64,000 bases of DNA from positions 682,001 through 746,000 of the forward strand of contig NZ_AP025292.1 of NCBI RefSeq assembly GCF_036492425.1, written 5' to 3'. The notes under the pieces were generated by a model. It ran no database searches and was not told the origin of the DNA. It saw only the letters and a list, made by a program, of their open reading frames with translations. The stretch is from Persicobacter psychrovividus (GTDB taxonomy: Bacteria > Bacteroidota > Bacteroidia > Cytophagales > Cyclobacteriaceae). Below, one piece after another: positions 42,465 through 51,020 of the stretch. The position numbers and the translations under genes were made by a program. Within the stretch, counting starts at the first letter, position 1. Each line of letters starts with the position of its first letter.

Positions 42465-43193
42465 GTGGCTAATAATAAAGTTCCAAAAAATACCTGTGAC
42501 TCATGCCCTCGCTTGGAGGATACCCTTTTTAATGGTGTTAATGGCGACGAGTTACTGAAAGTATCGGAGAATAAATCTTGTATCAGGTATAAGAAAGGCC
42601 AGACGCTCTATTATGAGGGCACGCGCCCAATGGGGATGTTCTGTGTCAATTCTGGTAAAGTGAAGGTTTTTAAGATGAGTTCTGACGGCAAAGAGCACAT
42701 TGTTCACCTGGCAAAAGCAGGCGATTTTTTGGGATATAAAGACCTTATCGGTGAAGAATTCTATACAACTTCAGCGACGGTACTTGAAGATTCGATCATC
42801 TGTTATATCCCAAAAACAAACTTCCTGAGTTTGCTAATGTCTAATCCCGACTTTTTCTCTAAAGTAACGAAAGCCATTATTCGCTCTCATGGAATTTTGG
42901 AGAACAAGCTTTTGAACATCGCCCAGAAATCTGTTCGTGAGCGTTTGGCGGCAACATTGTTAATGCTGAAAGAAACTTACGGTATGGATACTGAAGAGCA
43001 GGGGGTTTTGTTGGATATTGCTTTGACTCGTGAAGATTTAGCCAATATTATCGGGACAGCAACGGAAACGGTGATTCGTTTGCTCAGCGAGTTTAAGAGC
43101 GAGAAAATGGTCGCACTTCAGGGCAAGAAGATTAGGATTATCGACGAGCCTTCGTTAGTGAAAACGGCAGATTTTTACGAAACGCTTAATTAA
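42465..43193 (+). CDS. Crp/Fnr-family transcriptional regulator with N-terminal cysteines
   Basis: A 242-residue protein: a cyclic-nucleotide-binding-like beta barrel (about residues 30-145), a dimer helix and a winged helix-turn-helix (about 165-230, with LTREDLANIIGTATETVIRLL, an Fnr-type recognition helix). Cys 11, 14 and 39 (CDSCPRL, SCIRY) and one or two internal Cys could hold an Fe-S cluster as in FNR. The cAMP phosphate-binding motif is absent. The start is GTG. The next gene is a universal stress protein, a common FNR target, so oxygen sensing is a fair inference. Confidence 0.87.
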   Translation: MANNKVPKNTCDSCPRLEDTLFNGVNGDELLKVSENKSCIRYKKGQTLYYEGTRPMGMFCVNSGKVKVFKMSSDGKEHIVHLAKAGDFLGYKDLIGEEFYTTSATVLEDSIICYIPKTNFLSLLMSNPDFFSKVTKAIIRSHGILENKLLNIAQKSVRERLAATLLMLKETYGMDTEEQGVLLDIALTREDLANIIGTATETVIRLLSEFKSEKMVALQGKKIRIIDEPSLVKTADFYETLN

Positions 43194-43215
43194 GATATTC
43201 AGTCGTGTGATTGTT

Positions 43216-43259
43216 AAAAAAAGTGGATGCTTATTTTGTTAAGCATCCACTTTTTTTTT
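43216..43259 (+). terminator. Intrinsic terminator of the regulator gene
   Basis: AGTGGATGCTTA/TAAGCATCCACT perfect 12-bp arms followed by nine T residues. Confidence 0.93.
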
Positions 43260-43529
43260 GGTAATATTTTTTGATAATATTCAATAGGTGGTCTGATAAT
43301 TGTCAGTGCTTACGCAATAAAATTGATGTAACTTTGTTTAAGTAGGATTATATCTACCTGATAACAAGTGAGATATAATTTATGTAAGTAATAGAACAAT
43401 CAATTGACCTTAAACAAGACAATCAATTTTTTTAATTAATTGTAAACAGCTTTTGTTGTGACGCTTCCTTGAAAAAGGAAGAACAATATTTTTTAAGAGA
43501 AACAATAGAGCTAACCATAGAAAGAAATT
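43260..43529. other. Intergenic region with an FNR-like site
   Basis: With the terminator before it, this forms a 336-bp gap. It contains TTGATAATATTCAA (43271-43284), nine of ten positions of the FNR consensus TTGAT-N4-ATCAA. CTGATAATTGTCAG follows at about 43293, TAACTTTG at 43329-43336 is a -7 box candidate, and CAATCAATT occurs twice further on. The universal stress protein gene follows. No ORF is seen. Confidence 0.45.
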
Positions 43530-44297
43530 ATGGCAAGAATATTAGTAGTTATAAATGACGACTTCGCAGCGCTCAATGGGCTGAGTGTGATCGTAGATAG
43601 ACTTGACGGAGTGAAGGATTCCTACTTTGATATTTTACTGTTGTCTTCACCATCCCAAACAGAAGAGTTGCGCACTAAACGTCGAAAAGAAGTTTCCGCT
43701 ATTATCGACGAGTCCCCACTGAATATCCGAATAAAGCCTTTGATGGTCAATAAAGCATCAGATGTTGTAGATGTTACCTCCTTCTATGATATGATCTTAT
43801 TTGATTATAATGCGGCCTTTTCTTTCATTGATGATAAAGGCGATACCGCAAATTTATTGTATATCCTTAAGGGCTCGCGTTGCCCTGTCATGATTCTCCC
43901 AGAGGATTATAGCGAGTTAAAACACTTGATTTTTACTTATGACGGAAAAGATACTTCCGTATTTGCAATCAAGATGTTTACCCTGCTTTTTGGGGACCAG
44001 TGCAAAGATACTGAAATCACAATTCTTTCTGTTGTTCAGGAAGATGAGGACGAGTTGTTTTACTATGAACGCCACCTGATGGATTTTGTCAGAAGTAAAT
44101 ATAAGAACGTCGGCCTCAAGCACGTTTATGGTGAAGAGGCTTCAAGTGAGATTTATAAAGTAGCGCAGATCATGACGGATTCCCTGATCGTGATGGGGGC
44201 TTACGATCGCCAGCTGGAATCTTACAAAGAGCGGCCTTCTGCAGCACGTCAGATTATTTTAAAGCAAAATACCCCGCTGTTTATTGCCCATCATTAA
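43530..44297 (+). CDS. Universal stress protein with two Usp domains
   Basis: A 255-residue cytoplasmic protein made of two Usp-like halves. The first (about 1-130) is degenerate, with RILVVINDDFAAL. The second (about 130-255) contains HLIFTYDGKDTSVFAI and ends SLIVMGAYDRQ with RQIILKQNTPLFIAHH, close to the ATP-binding GxxG-x9-GS/T region but lacking it in full. Usp proteins respond to growth arrest, hypoxia and stress. The preceding Fnr-like gene and site suggest redox control. Confidence 0.82.
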   Translation: MARILVVINDDFAALNGLSVIVDRLDGVKDSYFDILLLSSPSQTEELRTKRRKEVSAIIDESPLNIRIKPLMVNKASDVVDVTSFYDMILFDYNAAFSFIDDKGDTANLLYILKGSRCPVMILPEDYSELKHLIFTYDGKDTSVFAIKMFTLLFGDQCKDTEITILSVVQEDEDELFYYERHLMDFVRSKYKNVGLKHVYGEEASSEIYKVAQIMTDSLIVMGAYDRQLESYKERPSAARQIILKQNTPLFIAHH

Positions 44298-44313
44298 TGC
44301 TGTGAACAGCCAT

Positions 44314-44354
44314 AAAAAAAGCCAAATGCGATCGTTCAGCATTTGGCTTTTTTT
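44314..44354. terminator. Bidirectional terminator
   Basis: AAAAAAAGCCAAATGC/GCATTTGGCTTTTTTT between the convergent usp and Nudix genes. Confidence 0.92.
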
Positions 44355-44356
44355 GT

Positions 44357-45037
44357 TTAACGGCTTTTTATCGTCTTCTCATTAAAACGTTCCCATACAA
44401 TATGAATGGAGGGGAAAGTATTTTTTAGTGCAATATCAATCTCCGCATCGCTCATCCACCTTACATCAGTAATGTCCTCCTCAAGCTGTGGTTTCATCTT
44501 TCGGTCGTCAAGGCATTTCATTTCATACCAGTGGGATTTCTTCAGCACATTTTTGCCTTTATAAACATAGGTGTGCCAGGTGTGGCAAATCTTTTCCGCA
44601 AGTGCCACCTTAATATTGCATTCTTCCTCAACTTCCCGCAAGGCACCATCAGCAGCGGCTTCCTTTTTCTCCAGCTTGCCTTTGGGAAGGTCCCATTTGC
44701 CCAGGCGGAAAATCATCAGCTTTTTACCTTTATCATTCAGTACCAGTCCGCCCGCAGCTTCCACAATATTGAATTGCTCCTTGAAAAACGTCTTTGCAGG
44801 CGCAAGGTCCTCAAATTGCATCGTTACGCTGGTCCATCGCCCAGCATCTTTGCGTCGGCTGATCTCAATCACTTGCGAAACATGCACAAGCCCCGCATTT
44901 TTAATGAAGACCGTCCCCTGAAGCGATGTCTTGAGGTGTTCTTTGGTCCCATCGAGGATATGGTCAAAAGCACTTTGACGATATTCCTTTTTTTTGCTGA
45001 TGAGCCGAATAATTCGATCGTTGATGAAAATCTTCAT
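44357..45037 (-). CDS. Nudix hydrolase
   Basis: A 226-residue protein. The Nudix box GKLEKKEAAADGALREVEEE lies near residue 120 and matches Gx5Ex7REUxEE. It is preceded by WDLPKG. An N-terminal domain of about 85 residues has no recognised role. The substrate is unknown; Nudix enzymes with RNA-cap, dinucleotide-polyphosphate or ADP-ribose specificity are possible. Divergent from pyrE over a 94-bp gap. Confidence 0.88.
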   Translation of the reverse strand: MKIFINDRIIRLISKKKEYRQSAFDHILDGTKEHLKTSLQGTVFIKNAGLVHVSQVIEISRRKDAGRWTSVTMQFEDLAPAKTFFKEQFNIVEAAGGLVLNDKGKKLMIFRLGKWDLPKGKLEKKEAAADGALREVEEECNIKVALAEKICHTWHTYVYKGKNVLKKSHWYEMKCLDDRKMKPQLEEDITDVRWMSDAEIDIALKNTFPSIHIVWERFNEKTIKSR

Positions 45038-45131
45038 GCTTTGTAAGGATTGTGCTTAATTTTTTCTCAAAAGTGAATATAGAATACCAAAATTTGAATG
45101 GTTCCCCAAAAATAGTTTTTAAATTTGTACC

Positions 45132-45776
45132 ATGAATATGGATCCTAAAGAAATTTCTCAAAAAGTTGCTTCTGTACTTTTAGAAGTGGAAGCAATCAAG
45201 TTAAGCCCAAGCAGCCCTTTCACTTGGAGCTCAGGCTGGAAGTCCCCAATTTACTGCGATAACCGTGTTTCTTTGGCTTATCCTGCAGCAAGAACCTTCA
45301 TCAAGGAATCGTTGGCGGCGATGATCAAGGCCAACTATCCAGAAGTTGAAGCGATTGCAGGTGTTGCTACCGCAGGTGTACCACAAGGTGCCTTGGTGGC
45401 AGATGCTTTGGGAGTGCCGTTTATGTATGTACGTTCGTCGCCGAAAGGCCACGGAATGGAAAACCTGATTGAAGGTGCGCCTAAAGGCGGACAGAAGGTG
45501 GTTGTTTTAGAGGACCTGATCTCCACTGGAGGAAGCTCACTGAAAGCCGTTGATGCTTTGCGCAAGGCAGGTATTCAGGTGTTGGGAATGGCGGCAATTT
45601 TCACCTATGGTTTCCAGATTGCTGATGATAACTTCAAGGCTGCGGATGTTTCTTTGTCGGTATTGTCAAATTATGGCGATATGATTGAAACCGCTTTAGC
45701 GACAGCATATGTGAAGGCAGAGGATGTTGAGTTGTTGAAGGCGTGGAGAGTGGACCCAGCCAATTGGGGTGCATAA
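45132..45776 (+). CDS. pyrE: Orotate phosphoribosyltransferase
   Basis: PyrE joins orotate to PRPP to form orotidine 5'-phosphate in pyrimidine synthesis. The 214-residue type I PRTase shows WSSGWKSPIYCDNR near residue 35, the catalytic-loop segment RSSPKGHG, and the PRPP motif VVVLEDLISTGGSS near residue 122. TAAATTTG lies at 45120-45127, only 4 nt before the ATG. If it is the -7 box, the message would have almost no leader, but no clear -33 element was found at normal spacing. Confidence 0.95.
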   Translation: MNMDPKEISQKVASVLLEVEAIKLSPSSPFTWSSGWKSPIYCDNRVSLAYPAARTFIKESLAAMIKANYPEVEAIAGVATAGVPQGALVADALGVPFMYVRSSPKGHGMENLIEGAPKGGQKVVVLEDLISTGGSSLKAVDALRKAGIQVLGMAAIFTYGFQIADDNFKAADVSLSVLSNYGDMIETALATAYVKAEDVELLKAWRVDPANWGA

Positions 45777-45798
45777 GGATTAAAAAAATTAAGGATTG

Positions 45799-45826
45799 AA
45801 AAAAGCCTGTTTTTGCAGGCTTTTTT
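45799..45826. terminator. Bidirectional terminator
   Basis: AAAAAAGCCTG/CAGGCTTTTTT hairpin between convergent genes. Confidence 0.88.
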
Positions 45827-45836
45827 CTGTTTGTGG

Positions 45837-46628
45837 CTACAGCTCGAAGTCGCCATTTTTTTCATTGACACCAATACCGAAAAGCGCGAGATCGTATTTT
45901 ACAGGATCCAGCGGATCAAACGCTTTCAGGTTTTCTGTCAGTTCCACAGCCGCAAGCCAGTCGGTTTGTTTGCGGGTAAGTAGGTCCAGCCGTCGCGCAA
46001 TGCGATCCACATGAACATCGCAGGGACATATAAGCTGTGCAGGGCTGATTTTTTTCCACAGCCCAAAATCGACGCCCCCTTCAGCACTTCTGACCATCCA
46101 GCGCAGGTACATATTAATCCGCTTGCAGGCGGATTTCCGCGCAGGGGTAGCGACATGTTTTCCCGTTCGCTGTGGGAAAGTGTCTCGCTGAGTAAAAGCC
46201 TCATTGAAATAGATCAGGCCCCGTTCTATATTGGGAGCGTCCAGGGCATCTTTCAGGCAAAACCACTCTTCCAGGCTGTTGTGTTCTTTATAGCAGTATT
46301 TCAGGAAATCAACAAAATAAAGCAAGTCTTCTTCATTGAATGTTCGGTGCTTAAAACCGAGCAGTTTTTTCAGGTCAGCAGACTGATGGTGAAGGATGAA
46401 ATCATGAGGCGCATTGTCCATGCGCTCCATCAGTTCTGTACATTTATTGATGATGGTTTTCCGTTGCCCCCAGGCGAGCACGGCAGCAATGAACCCCGAT
46501 ATTTCTATGTCTTGTTTTTTACGGAAGCGATGCGGAATACTGATGGGATCATGGGGGATGAAATCAGGCTGGTGGAATTGCTCAAAGTGGGTGTCGAGCA
46601 ATTGCTGAAGATCGTTGGGTGTTGCCAT
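45837..46628 (-). CDS. TIGR02757 family protein (DUF2400)
   Basis: A 263-residue protein that I assign to TIGR02757 from IEISGFIAAVLAWGQRKTI near residue 40 and the later RWMVRSAEGGVDFGLW and PLDVH-like (CPCDVHVDRIARRLDLL) segments. The family has a helical fold reminiscent of HhH base-excision glycosylases, but its function is not known. The start MATPNDLQQ at 46628 avoids overlap with the upstream gene, although the frame is open further. Confidence 0.85.
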   Translation of the reverse strand: MATPNDLQQLLDTHFEQFHQPDFIPHDPISIPHRFRKKQDIEISGFIAAVLAWGQRKTIINKCTELMERMDNAPHDFILHHQSADLKKLLGFKHRTFNEEDLLYFVDFLKYCYKEHNSLEEWFCLKDALDAPNIERGLIYFNEAFTQRDTFPQRTGKHVATPARKSACKRINMYLRWMVRSAEGGVDFGLWKKISPAQLICPCDVHVDRIARRLDLLTRKQTDWLAAVELTENLKAFDPLDPVKYDLALFGIGVNEKNGDFEL

Positions 46629-46678
46629 AAGGAAAGAGGTCGTCCACTGCCTTGTTTTGCAGTGGACGGAAAGTTTTT

Positions 46679-47869
46679 TTAAAGCTGATAAAGCATTTGT
46701 GTGGCGACTTCTTTGGATCGAAGTGCACAATCTTCAATCGATAGTCCATCGAAATAGTTTCCAGTAAAGAAAATCGGCAGCGCCTTGCTCTCTTGCTCAA
46801 TCGTTCTGACGATGTCTTTATGGCCAAGTCTCAGGCTCGGTAAAATGTTCTCTTTCTTGAACTGATGAACGATATGATCTTTGCGGATTTTTAATACATC
46901 GCAGATGGTGTCGATCTTGACAGCATCGCTCAAATGCTGTGGCTTGAAGTGAAAGGTAAACCCTCGGTATCGGTCATCTTCCACCACATCGCGCGAAACA
47001 ACCGAATAATAGCTGCCATTAGGCGCAAATATACCCGCCACTTCAGGGATCGAAAGGTCTTTCTTTTTTACCATCACCCCCATGGCTTCGCTTTTGGCTA
47101 CGGGGATTTTGGCAAGGGCAATCGTGAGTGCCTGATGGTGGGGTGTCATGAGCCTTTGTGCCTCATCGGGAGGGGTGGCAAAGGCTAATTGTTGCGCCTC
47201 GAATACCTGCCCACTGTTCAGCGTAGCGGTAACCACCGAGCCTGTATAGCTGATACTATCGACGGTGGCATTGGTAATCAACTTAATATTGGGATGGTGC
47301 GCCAGGCTTCGGGGTACAGACTGAAGGCCGCTTTTCATGGTGAAGCTCCGTAAAATGTCCTTCCGTTTCTCACGTTTTTTGAACAGCATATCGGCGGGAA
47401 ATTCATCCACAGGCTGGCAGGGAACAGCCGAAAATACATGACTGAAGTAGTTTTGGTAATTTTTTTTGCCAAGAATTTTCCCGTAGTATTCAGCAACCGT
47501 TTTCTCTTCTTTTTTGGCGAAGAAAATATTCGGTACAGCAGTAATGGCATTCAGCCAGCTCATGGGTTTGGTCACTCCTGCAAGCTTGTTTTTGTGCAAT
47601 ACCTTGTAGGGGACTTTCTTTCGGGCATTGAGCGCCGTAAGTCCCTGGCTTTTCTCAATAAGCTCAATAAATGCCTGATAAGAATTATAGGAGGTGTGCG
47701 CACCCATTTCCAGCCAGAAGGAATCATCTTCGGAAGAGGTTGCTGACCGTAAGCACCCCCCGACGTGATCTGACTGTTCTAAAACCAATACTTTTTTTTG
47801 GGCTTCAGCAAGATGAAAAGCCAAGCTGACTCCACTGATTCCCGCTCCAATGATGATTGCGTCGTACAT
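46679..47869 (-). CDS. FAD-dependent amine oxidase-superfamily protein, protoporphyrinogen oxidase-like
   Basis: A 396-residue flavoprotein. The FAD motif is AIIIGAGISGVSLAFHLAEA at the N-terminus, with GGCLRS soon after. The C-terminal FAD contact FFTGNYFDGLSIEDCALRS is like HemY-type protoporphyrinogen IX oxidase (penultimate heme synthesis step). It is somewhat short for that enzyme and no heme gene is next to it, so the assignment is tentative. It is 50 bp upstream of the TIGR02757 gene on the same strand. The ATG at 47869 puts the Rossmann strand at the N-terminus. Confidence 0.75.
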   Translation of the reverse strand: MYDAIIIGAGISGVSLAFHLAEAQKKVLVLEQSDHVGGCLRSATSSEDDSFWLEMGAHTSYNSYQAFIELIEKSQGLTALNARKKVPYKVLHKNKLAGVTKPMSWLNAITAVPNIFFAKKEEKTVAEYYGKILGKKNYQNYFSHVFSAVPCQPVDEFPADMLFKKREKRKDILRSFTMKSGLQSVPRSLAHHPNIKLITNATVDSISYTGSVVTATLNSGQVFEAQQLAFATPPDEAQRLMTPHHQALTIALAKIPVAKSEAMGVMVKKKDLSIPEVAGIFAPNGSYYSVVSRDVVEDDRYRGFTFHFKPQHLSDAVKIDTICDVLKIRKDHIVHQFKKENILPSLRLGHKDIVRTIEQESKALPIFFTGNYFDGLSIEDCALRSKEVATQMLYQL

Positions 47870-47937
47870 GAATACTATGATGATTGATCTCAAAAATAAT
47901 TGATCGACGCCAATAAAAAAATCATCGCTGTTAAATC

Positions 47938-48375
47938 CTACAAATTCTCTACGTAACAGAACACATTCCCTTGCCGATCAAGGGCAACAAGTGCCTGTTG
48001 TTGGTTAATCGTCATCTTGCCAGTATAAATCATTCCCATTTTTACCTGTTCCTCAAGGTGGTCTTCCCCTTTCCACGAAACACATTTCTTTTTCAGTACC
48101 TCACAAAACGACTGATTGTCCACGGGTGCGAGTCGCTCCCTGAACCGAATCAAATCCATGGGCTGATCAATTCTGAAATGAAAAAAAGAATGTTGCTGAT
48201 CTTTATCGAAAACCGTAAAGTCCATGTGTTCATCAGGCAATAGGTGTGAAATTGCAGGCAGGATGTAAGACTTCAATTGATCGGAAGGCTGTTGCGCAAA
48301 AGCAAACGTCATGGAAGAAAACAGGAAGAGAAAACACAGGGAGAAAAGAACGAGATATGGCTTGCGGTCGATCAT
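47938..48375 (-). CDS. Exported protein of unknown function
   Basis: A 145-residue protein with a signal peptide (hydrophobic residues 7-26, ending FAFAQ). The mature domain of about 115 residues looks alpha/beta and contains FCEVLKKKCVSW, with two Cys that could pair in the periplasm. I recognise no family. It is 68 bp upstream of the PPO-like gene on the same strand. Confidence 0.65.
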   Translation of the reverse strand: MIDRKPYLVLFSLCFLFLFSSMTFAFAQQPSDQLKSYILPAISHLLPDEHMDFTVFDKDQQHSFFHFRIDQPMDLIRFRERLAPVDNQSFCEVLKKKCVSWKGEDHLEEQVKMGMIYTGKMTINQQQALVALDRQGNVFCYVENL

Positions 48376-48698
48376 TGATGGCGGAAAAAAATTAAATTAA
48401 AGGCTGAGATTACATATAAACAAGGTAATCATTTACGATGTCTTAAAATAACAATTTACCATCCCAAATCGAAATAATTAACCCGAAATTATTCTGTGAT
48501 TTAATGGAAGTTTCTACTTGTAAAATTCACATCAATTGGTCAAAATGCAATATTAAGCATGATTTTTGATAGTATTTAGCCGCATCAGCTGATAACCTGC
48601 ATTGATTTTTGCATAGCACTGATATACCTCCTAAATTGTAAACAGGAGCATAATCCTATTTTTGTCTTTTTTGAAACTAACTATTAAATATCATACCG
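48376..48698. other. AT-rich divergent intergenic region
   Basis: This 323-bp gap separates the exported protein gene (minus) from the four-gene cluster (plus). Its right end holds the cluster promoter at 48636-48664. The rest shows no ORF or repeat I can support. Confidence 0.5.
48636..48664 (+). promoter_or_regulatory. Bacteroidota-type promoter of the secreted-protein cluster
   Basis: TTG (48636-48638), 18-nt spacer, and TATTTTTG (48657-48664). Predicted start of transcription is about 30 nt before the ATG at 48699. Confidence 0.7.
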
Positions 48699-49478
48699 AT
48701 GAATAAACCACTGGTAAACGCTACCTTCTTCGCAGGCGGTTTCCGCCCAATGATGCTTGCACTTGGGCTCTTTGCCGCAGCCTCCCTGCAATCCTGTAAA
48801 AAGAAACCTGCGCAAAGTGAACCTGTAGCTCAGGAGGTCAGTCAGGTCAGCAACAAAACTCAGGAGTTGGTCGAGCAGGCGCAATATCTTTATGATAATA
48901 TGAATAAAATGTCTGTTGACCATGTTAAAAGTGAAGTCAGCAGAATTCGTTCCGAAGCCGCTGGTAATGCGCAAGTGGAGGCCATTCTCAAAAAAGTGGA
49001 GGAAAAGCTGTCGGTGAAAGAACAACTCAACCACGCGCAGTTACTGATAGATAATTTTGAAAATTACGACCTGGCTTACCTGAAAGAAGAAACGGAGAAA
49101 CTCCACAACTCTCCTTACAGCGAAGTTAAAGCGCAAGCCAACCAACTCGACAGTATGATTACAGCCCGTGAGAAGCGTGCTTCGGATGCCCGCCCAACCA
49201 AAGTGAGGCTCAACGAGTACATGCGCAATATTGGCAGCGCAAGCTCTCCTGCCAAAGCAGACCAGGAGATTGAGAAAGCACTGAGCTTGTTCTCTAACCC
49301 AAATGTGGATGTGCTGATTATTATTGGTGTTTTCGATGGGGAAAAGGATTTTGACAAGCCAACCACCATTGGGCAATATTTGGAATACCTGAAATTACAG
49401 AAAAAAGCACCGTACAGCATCGAGAATATTGAAACAGATGCCAGCGGTAAAATTCGTTTGTTGGAACTTCAAAAATAA
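48699..49478 (+). CDS. Helical lipoprotein, first gene of the secreted cluster
   Basis: A 259-residue protein with an atypically long lipoprotein signal (residues 1-33, ending ASLQSC followed by KKK). Most of the mature part is charged, Gln/Glu-rich helix, probably coiled coil (EVSQVSNKTQELVEQAQ, AEAAGNAQ-like runs). Toward the C-terminus an alpha/beta stretch (VDVLIIIGVFDGEKDFDKPT) begins with a sequence seldom found in coiled-coil lipoproteins. It is 10 bp from the next gene, so the two are cotranscribed. Function unknown. Confidence 0.72.
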   Translation: MNKPLVNATFFAGGFRPMMLALGLFAAASLQSCKKKPAQSEPVAQEVSQVSNKTQELVEQAQYLYDNMNKMSVDHVKSEVSRIRSEAAGNAQVEAILKKVEEKLSVKEQLNHAQLLIDNFENYDLAYLKEETEKLHNSPYSEVKAQANQLDSMITAREKRASDARPTKVRLNEYMRNIGSASSPAKADQEIEKALSLFSNPNVDVLIIIGVFDGEKDFDKPTTIGQYLEYLKLQKKAPYSIENIETDASGKIRLLELQK

Positions 49479-49488
49479 GTAGTGCATT

Positions 49489-50082
49489 ATGATATCAGCA
49501 AAAATGATTAAGCAATTTTTTTTTATGGTGCTGCTGCTTACGGCGAGTGCCAATGTATGGGCGCAATCTGCAGAGCCAGACATCAGCCCCGACCGAAAGC
49601 AGGCCATTGATTCTCTCGCATTGGAGAAAGTGCGTGACCTGAGTAAGTACATCACCATCATCGGCGATAAGAAAACCCGTGATGTGGAGGCCAATGCGGC
49701 TATTGAGCGTGCAGTAGAGCTCTTCGATGCCGATGCGCAAATTGATGTCTCGTCATTGAATACCCAGAAAACCAAAGCATACGGCGTAAAGGATTATCTT
49801 AAAAGACTGAAGTTGCTCAATTACGATCAGGTGAATATTGAGTGGTTTCACATTCAGTATATTTCTGATTTGGTAAAACAGGCCGATGGCCGTTATGTGG
49901 GGGTCATCACCATTTATCAGCGATTTGAAGGGAAGCGCAAGGATGGGATGAAATATGTCGATACCACCAAGAAAGATATTACCGTATATGTAGAACGAAA
50001 GAAGACCACGATTCAAGGCAGAACGATCGGTTTTTGGGATGTGATGTTGGGTGATATTCGGGTAACGAACACCTATAAGTAA
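49489..50082 (+). CDS. Exported NTF2-like-domain protein of unknown function
   Basis: A 197-residue protein with a signal peptide (ending VWAQ). The mature domain has a helix (ALEKVRDLSKYITIIGDK), then strands VEWFH-like and GVITIYQRFEGKR, and ends IGFWDVMLGDIRV. By eye it aligns with residues 25-180 of the LRR protein at 51021 (IGD/LGD, YLKRL/YLKDI, VNIEWFHIQYISDL/VQFNYTVESIEPL, then a double strand). This suggests a shared NTF2/SnoaL-like fold. A terminator-like hairpin follows. Confidence 0.7.
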   Translation: MISAKMIKQFFFMVLLLTASANVWAQSAEPDISPDRKQAIDSLALEKVRDLSKYITIIGDKKTRDVEANAAIERAVELFDADAQIDVSSLNTQKTKAYGVKDYLKRLKLLNYDQVNIEWFHIQYISDLVKQADGRYVGVITIYQRFEGKRKDGMKYVDTTKKDITVYVERKKTTIQGRTIGFWDVMLGDIRVTNTYK

Positions 50083-50096
50083 ACATCTTTTCTGAA

Positions 50097-50133
50097 AAAC
50101 AGGCAAGGCGTGGTGCGTTTTGCCTGTTTTTTT
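50097..50133 (+). terminator. Terminator within the secreted cluster
   Basis: AAACAGGCA/TGCCTGTTT arms with a 15-nt loop and seven T residues, between the second and third genes. It may split the cluster or act as an attenuator. Confidence 0.75.
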
Positions 50134-50157
50134 ATTGGATGAAAACGATAATCAGTT

Positions 50158-50982
50158 ATGCTATCTTTAAAACGCTTAATGCTATTGCTGCTGTGTGCCT
50201 GCTCGAATTTGCTGGCGCATGCCCAGATTGGTGATTACCTCAATGCGGAAGATTTTTATGCCCGTACAAAGCAGGTGAATCAGTTTATCCGAAGGTTTAA
50301 CGGCGAGGAAACCTTGAGGGGGCAACGTTTACTGCCTACGGACAGGAATTACCATGGCGATCGACTGAGGAAGCGGTTTTTGCCACAGCTGATCGATCAG
50401 CAAAATAAGCAGGTGGCCGATCAGCTTCAGGCTTTTGGCGAGCGGGTACTTGATGCCAATGATCCGCAATTTCTCGATTTCTACAACCCCAACTGGTTTG
50501 CTGAAGTGCGCACGATGGTGGACTATCAGGGGAAGCAAATGCCCATGACTTTTTTCCTGACCCTCGAGGAGGTAAACGGAGGCTGGAAGTGGGTGATCGA
50601 CAGGATCAATTTTGCCCCTTACGACAAACTGTTCAATATGAACCATGCGCCTAAAAAATTCCTCAATCCCATGAGTCATGAGCTTTATTTTATGCCTCTG
50701 GAGAAAGCGATGAACCACCCGGAGAACCTCGAAGACTATATTCAAAAAGGGTATCAGCCCAATACACTGACGGTATTTCTGGCGGATATGAAAAGAGGGT
50801 TGCTGAAGTTTGAGCGTGTCTCGCAGGTGAATCTTCACTTCTTTCAGGTGAAGGGCTGGTATTTTCAGGTCTCAGAGATTAACCGCGCCGGGAAAAATGC
50901 CGGTTGGTTGATGACCAACCTCGTGCAGGCCGATCAGCCAACAAAAGAAAAGCTCAAGGCTTATATACAGGAGCAGGAATAA
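50158..50982 (+). CDS. Exported protein of unknown function, third gene of the cluster
   Basis: A 274-residue protein with a signal peptide (ending LAHAQ). The mature region contains DFYARTKQVNQFIRRFNGEE, then FFLTLEEVNGGWKWVIDRI, again a helix-then-sheet arrangement as in NTF2-like domains. A second half of about 110 residues (LYFMPLEKAMNHPENL, then LNLHFF-like strands) has no recognised family. It lies 38 bp before the LRR gene. Confidence 0.7.
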   Translation: MLSLKRLMLLLLCACSNLLAHAQIGDYLNAEDFYARTKQVNQFIRRFNGEETLRGQRLLPTDRNYHGDRLRKRFLPQLIDQQNKQVADQLQAFGERVLDANDPQFLDFYNPNWFAEVRTMVDYQGKQMPMTFFLTLEEVNGGWKWVIDRINFAPYDKLFNMNHAPKKFLNPMSHELYFMPLEKAMNHPENLEDYIQKGYQPNTLTVFLADMKRGLLKFERVSQVNLHFFQVKGWYFQVSEINRAGKNAGWLMTNLVQADQPTKEKLKAYIQEQE

Positions 50983-51020
50983 CAAGTGCCATTTTTTATT
51001 CCATAAAGAATCAATAGAGA

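Noticed and set aside
48459-48600. Possible short ORFs in the AT-rich gap before the secreted cluster
   Set aside because: No frame longer than a few dozen codons with a sensible start; only the promoter is supported.
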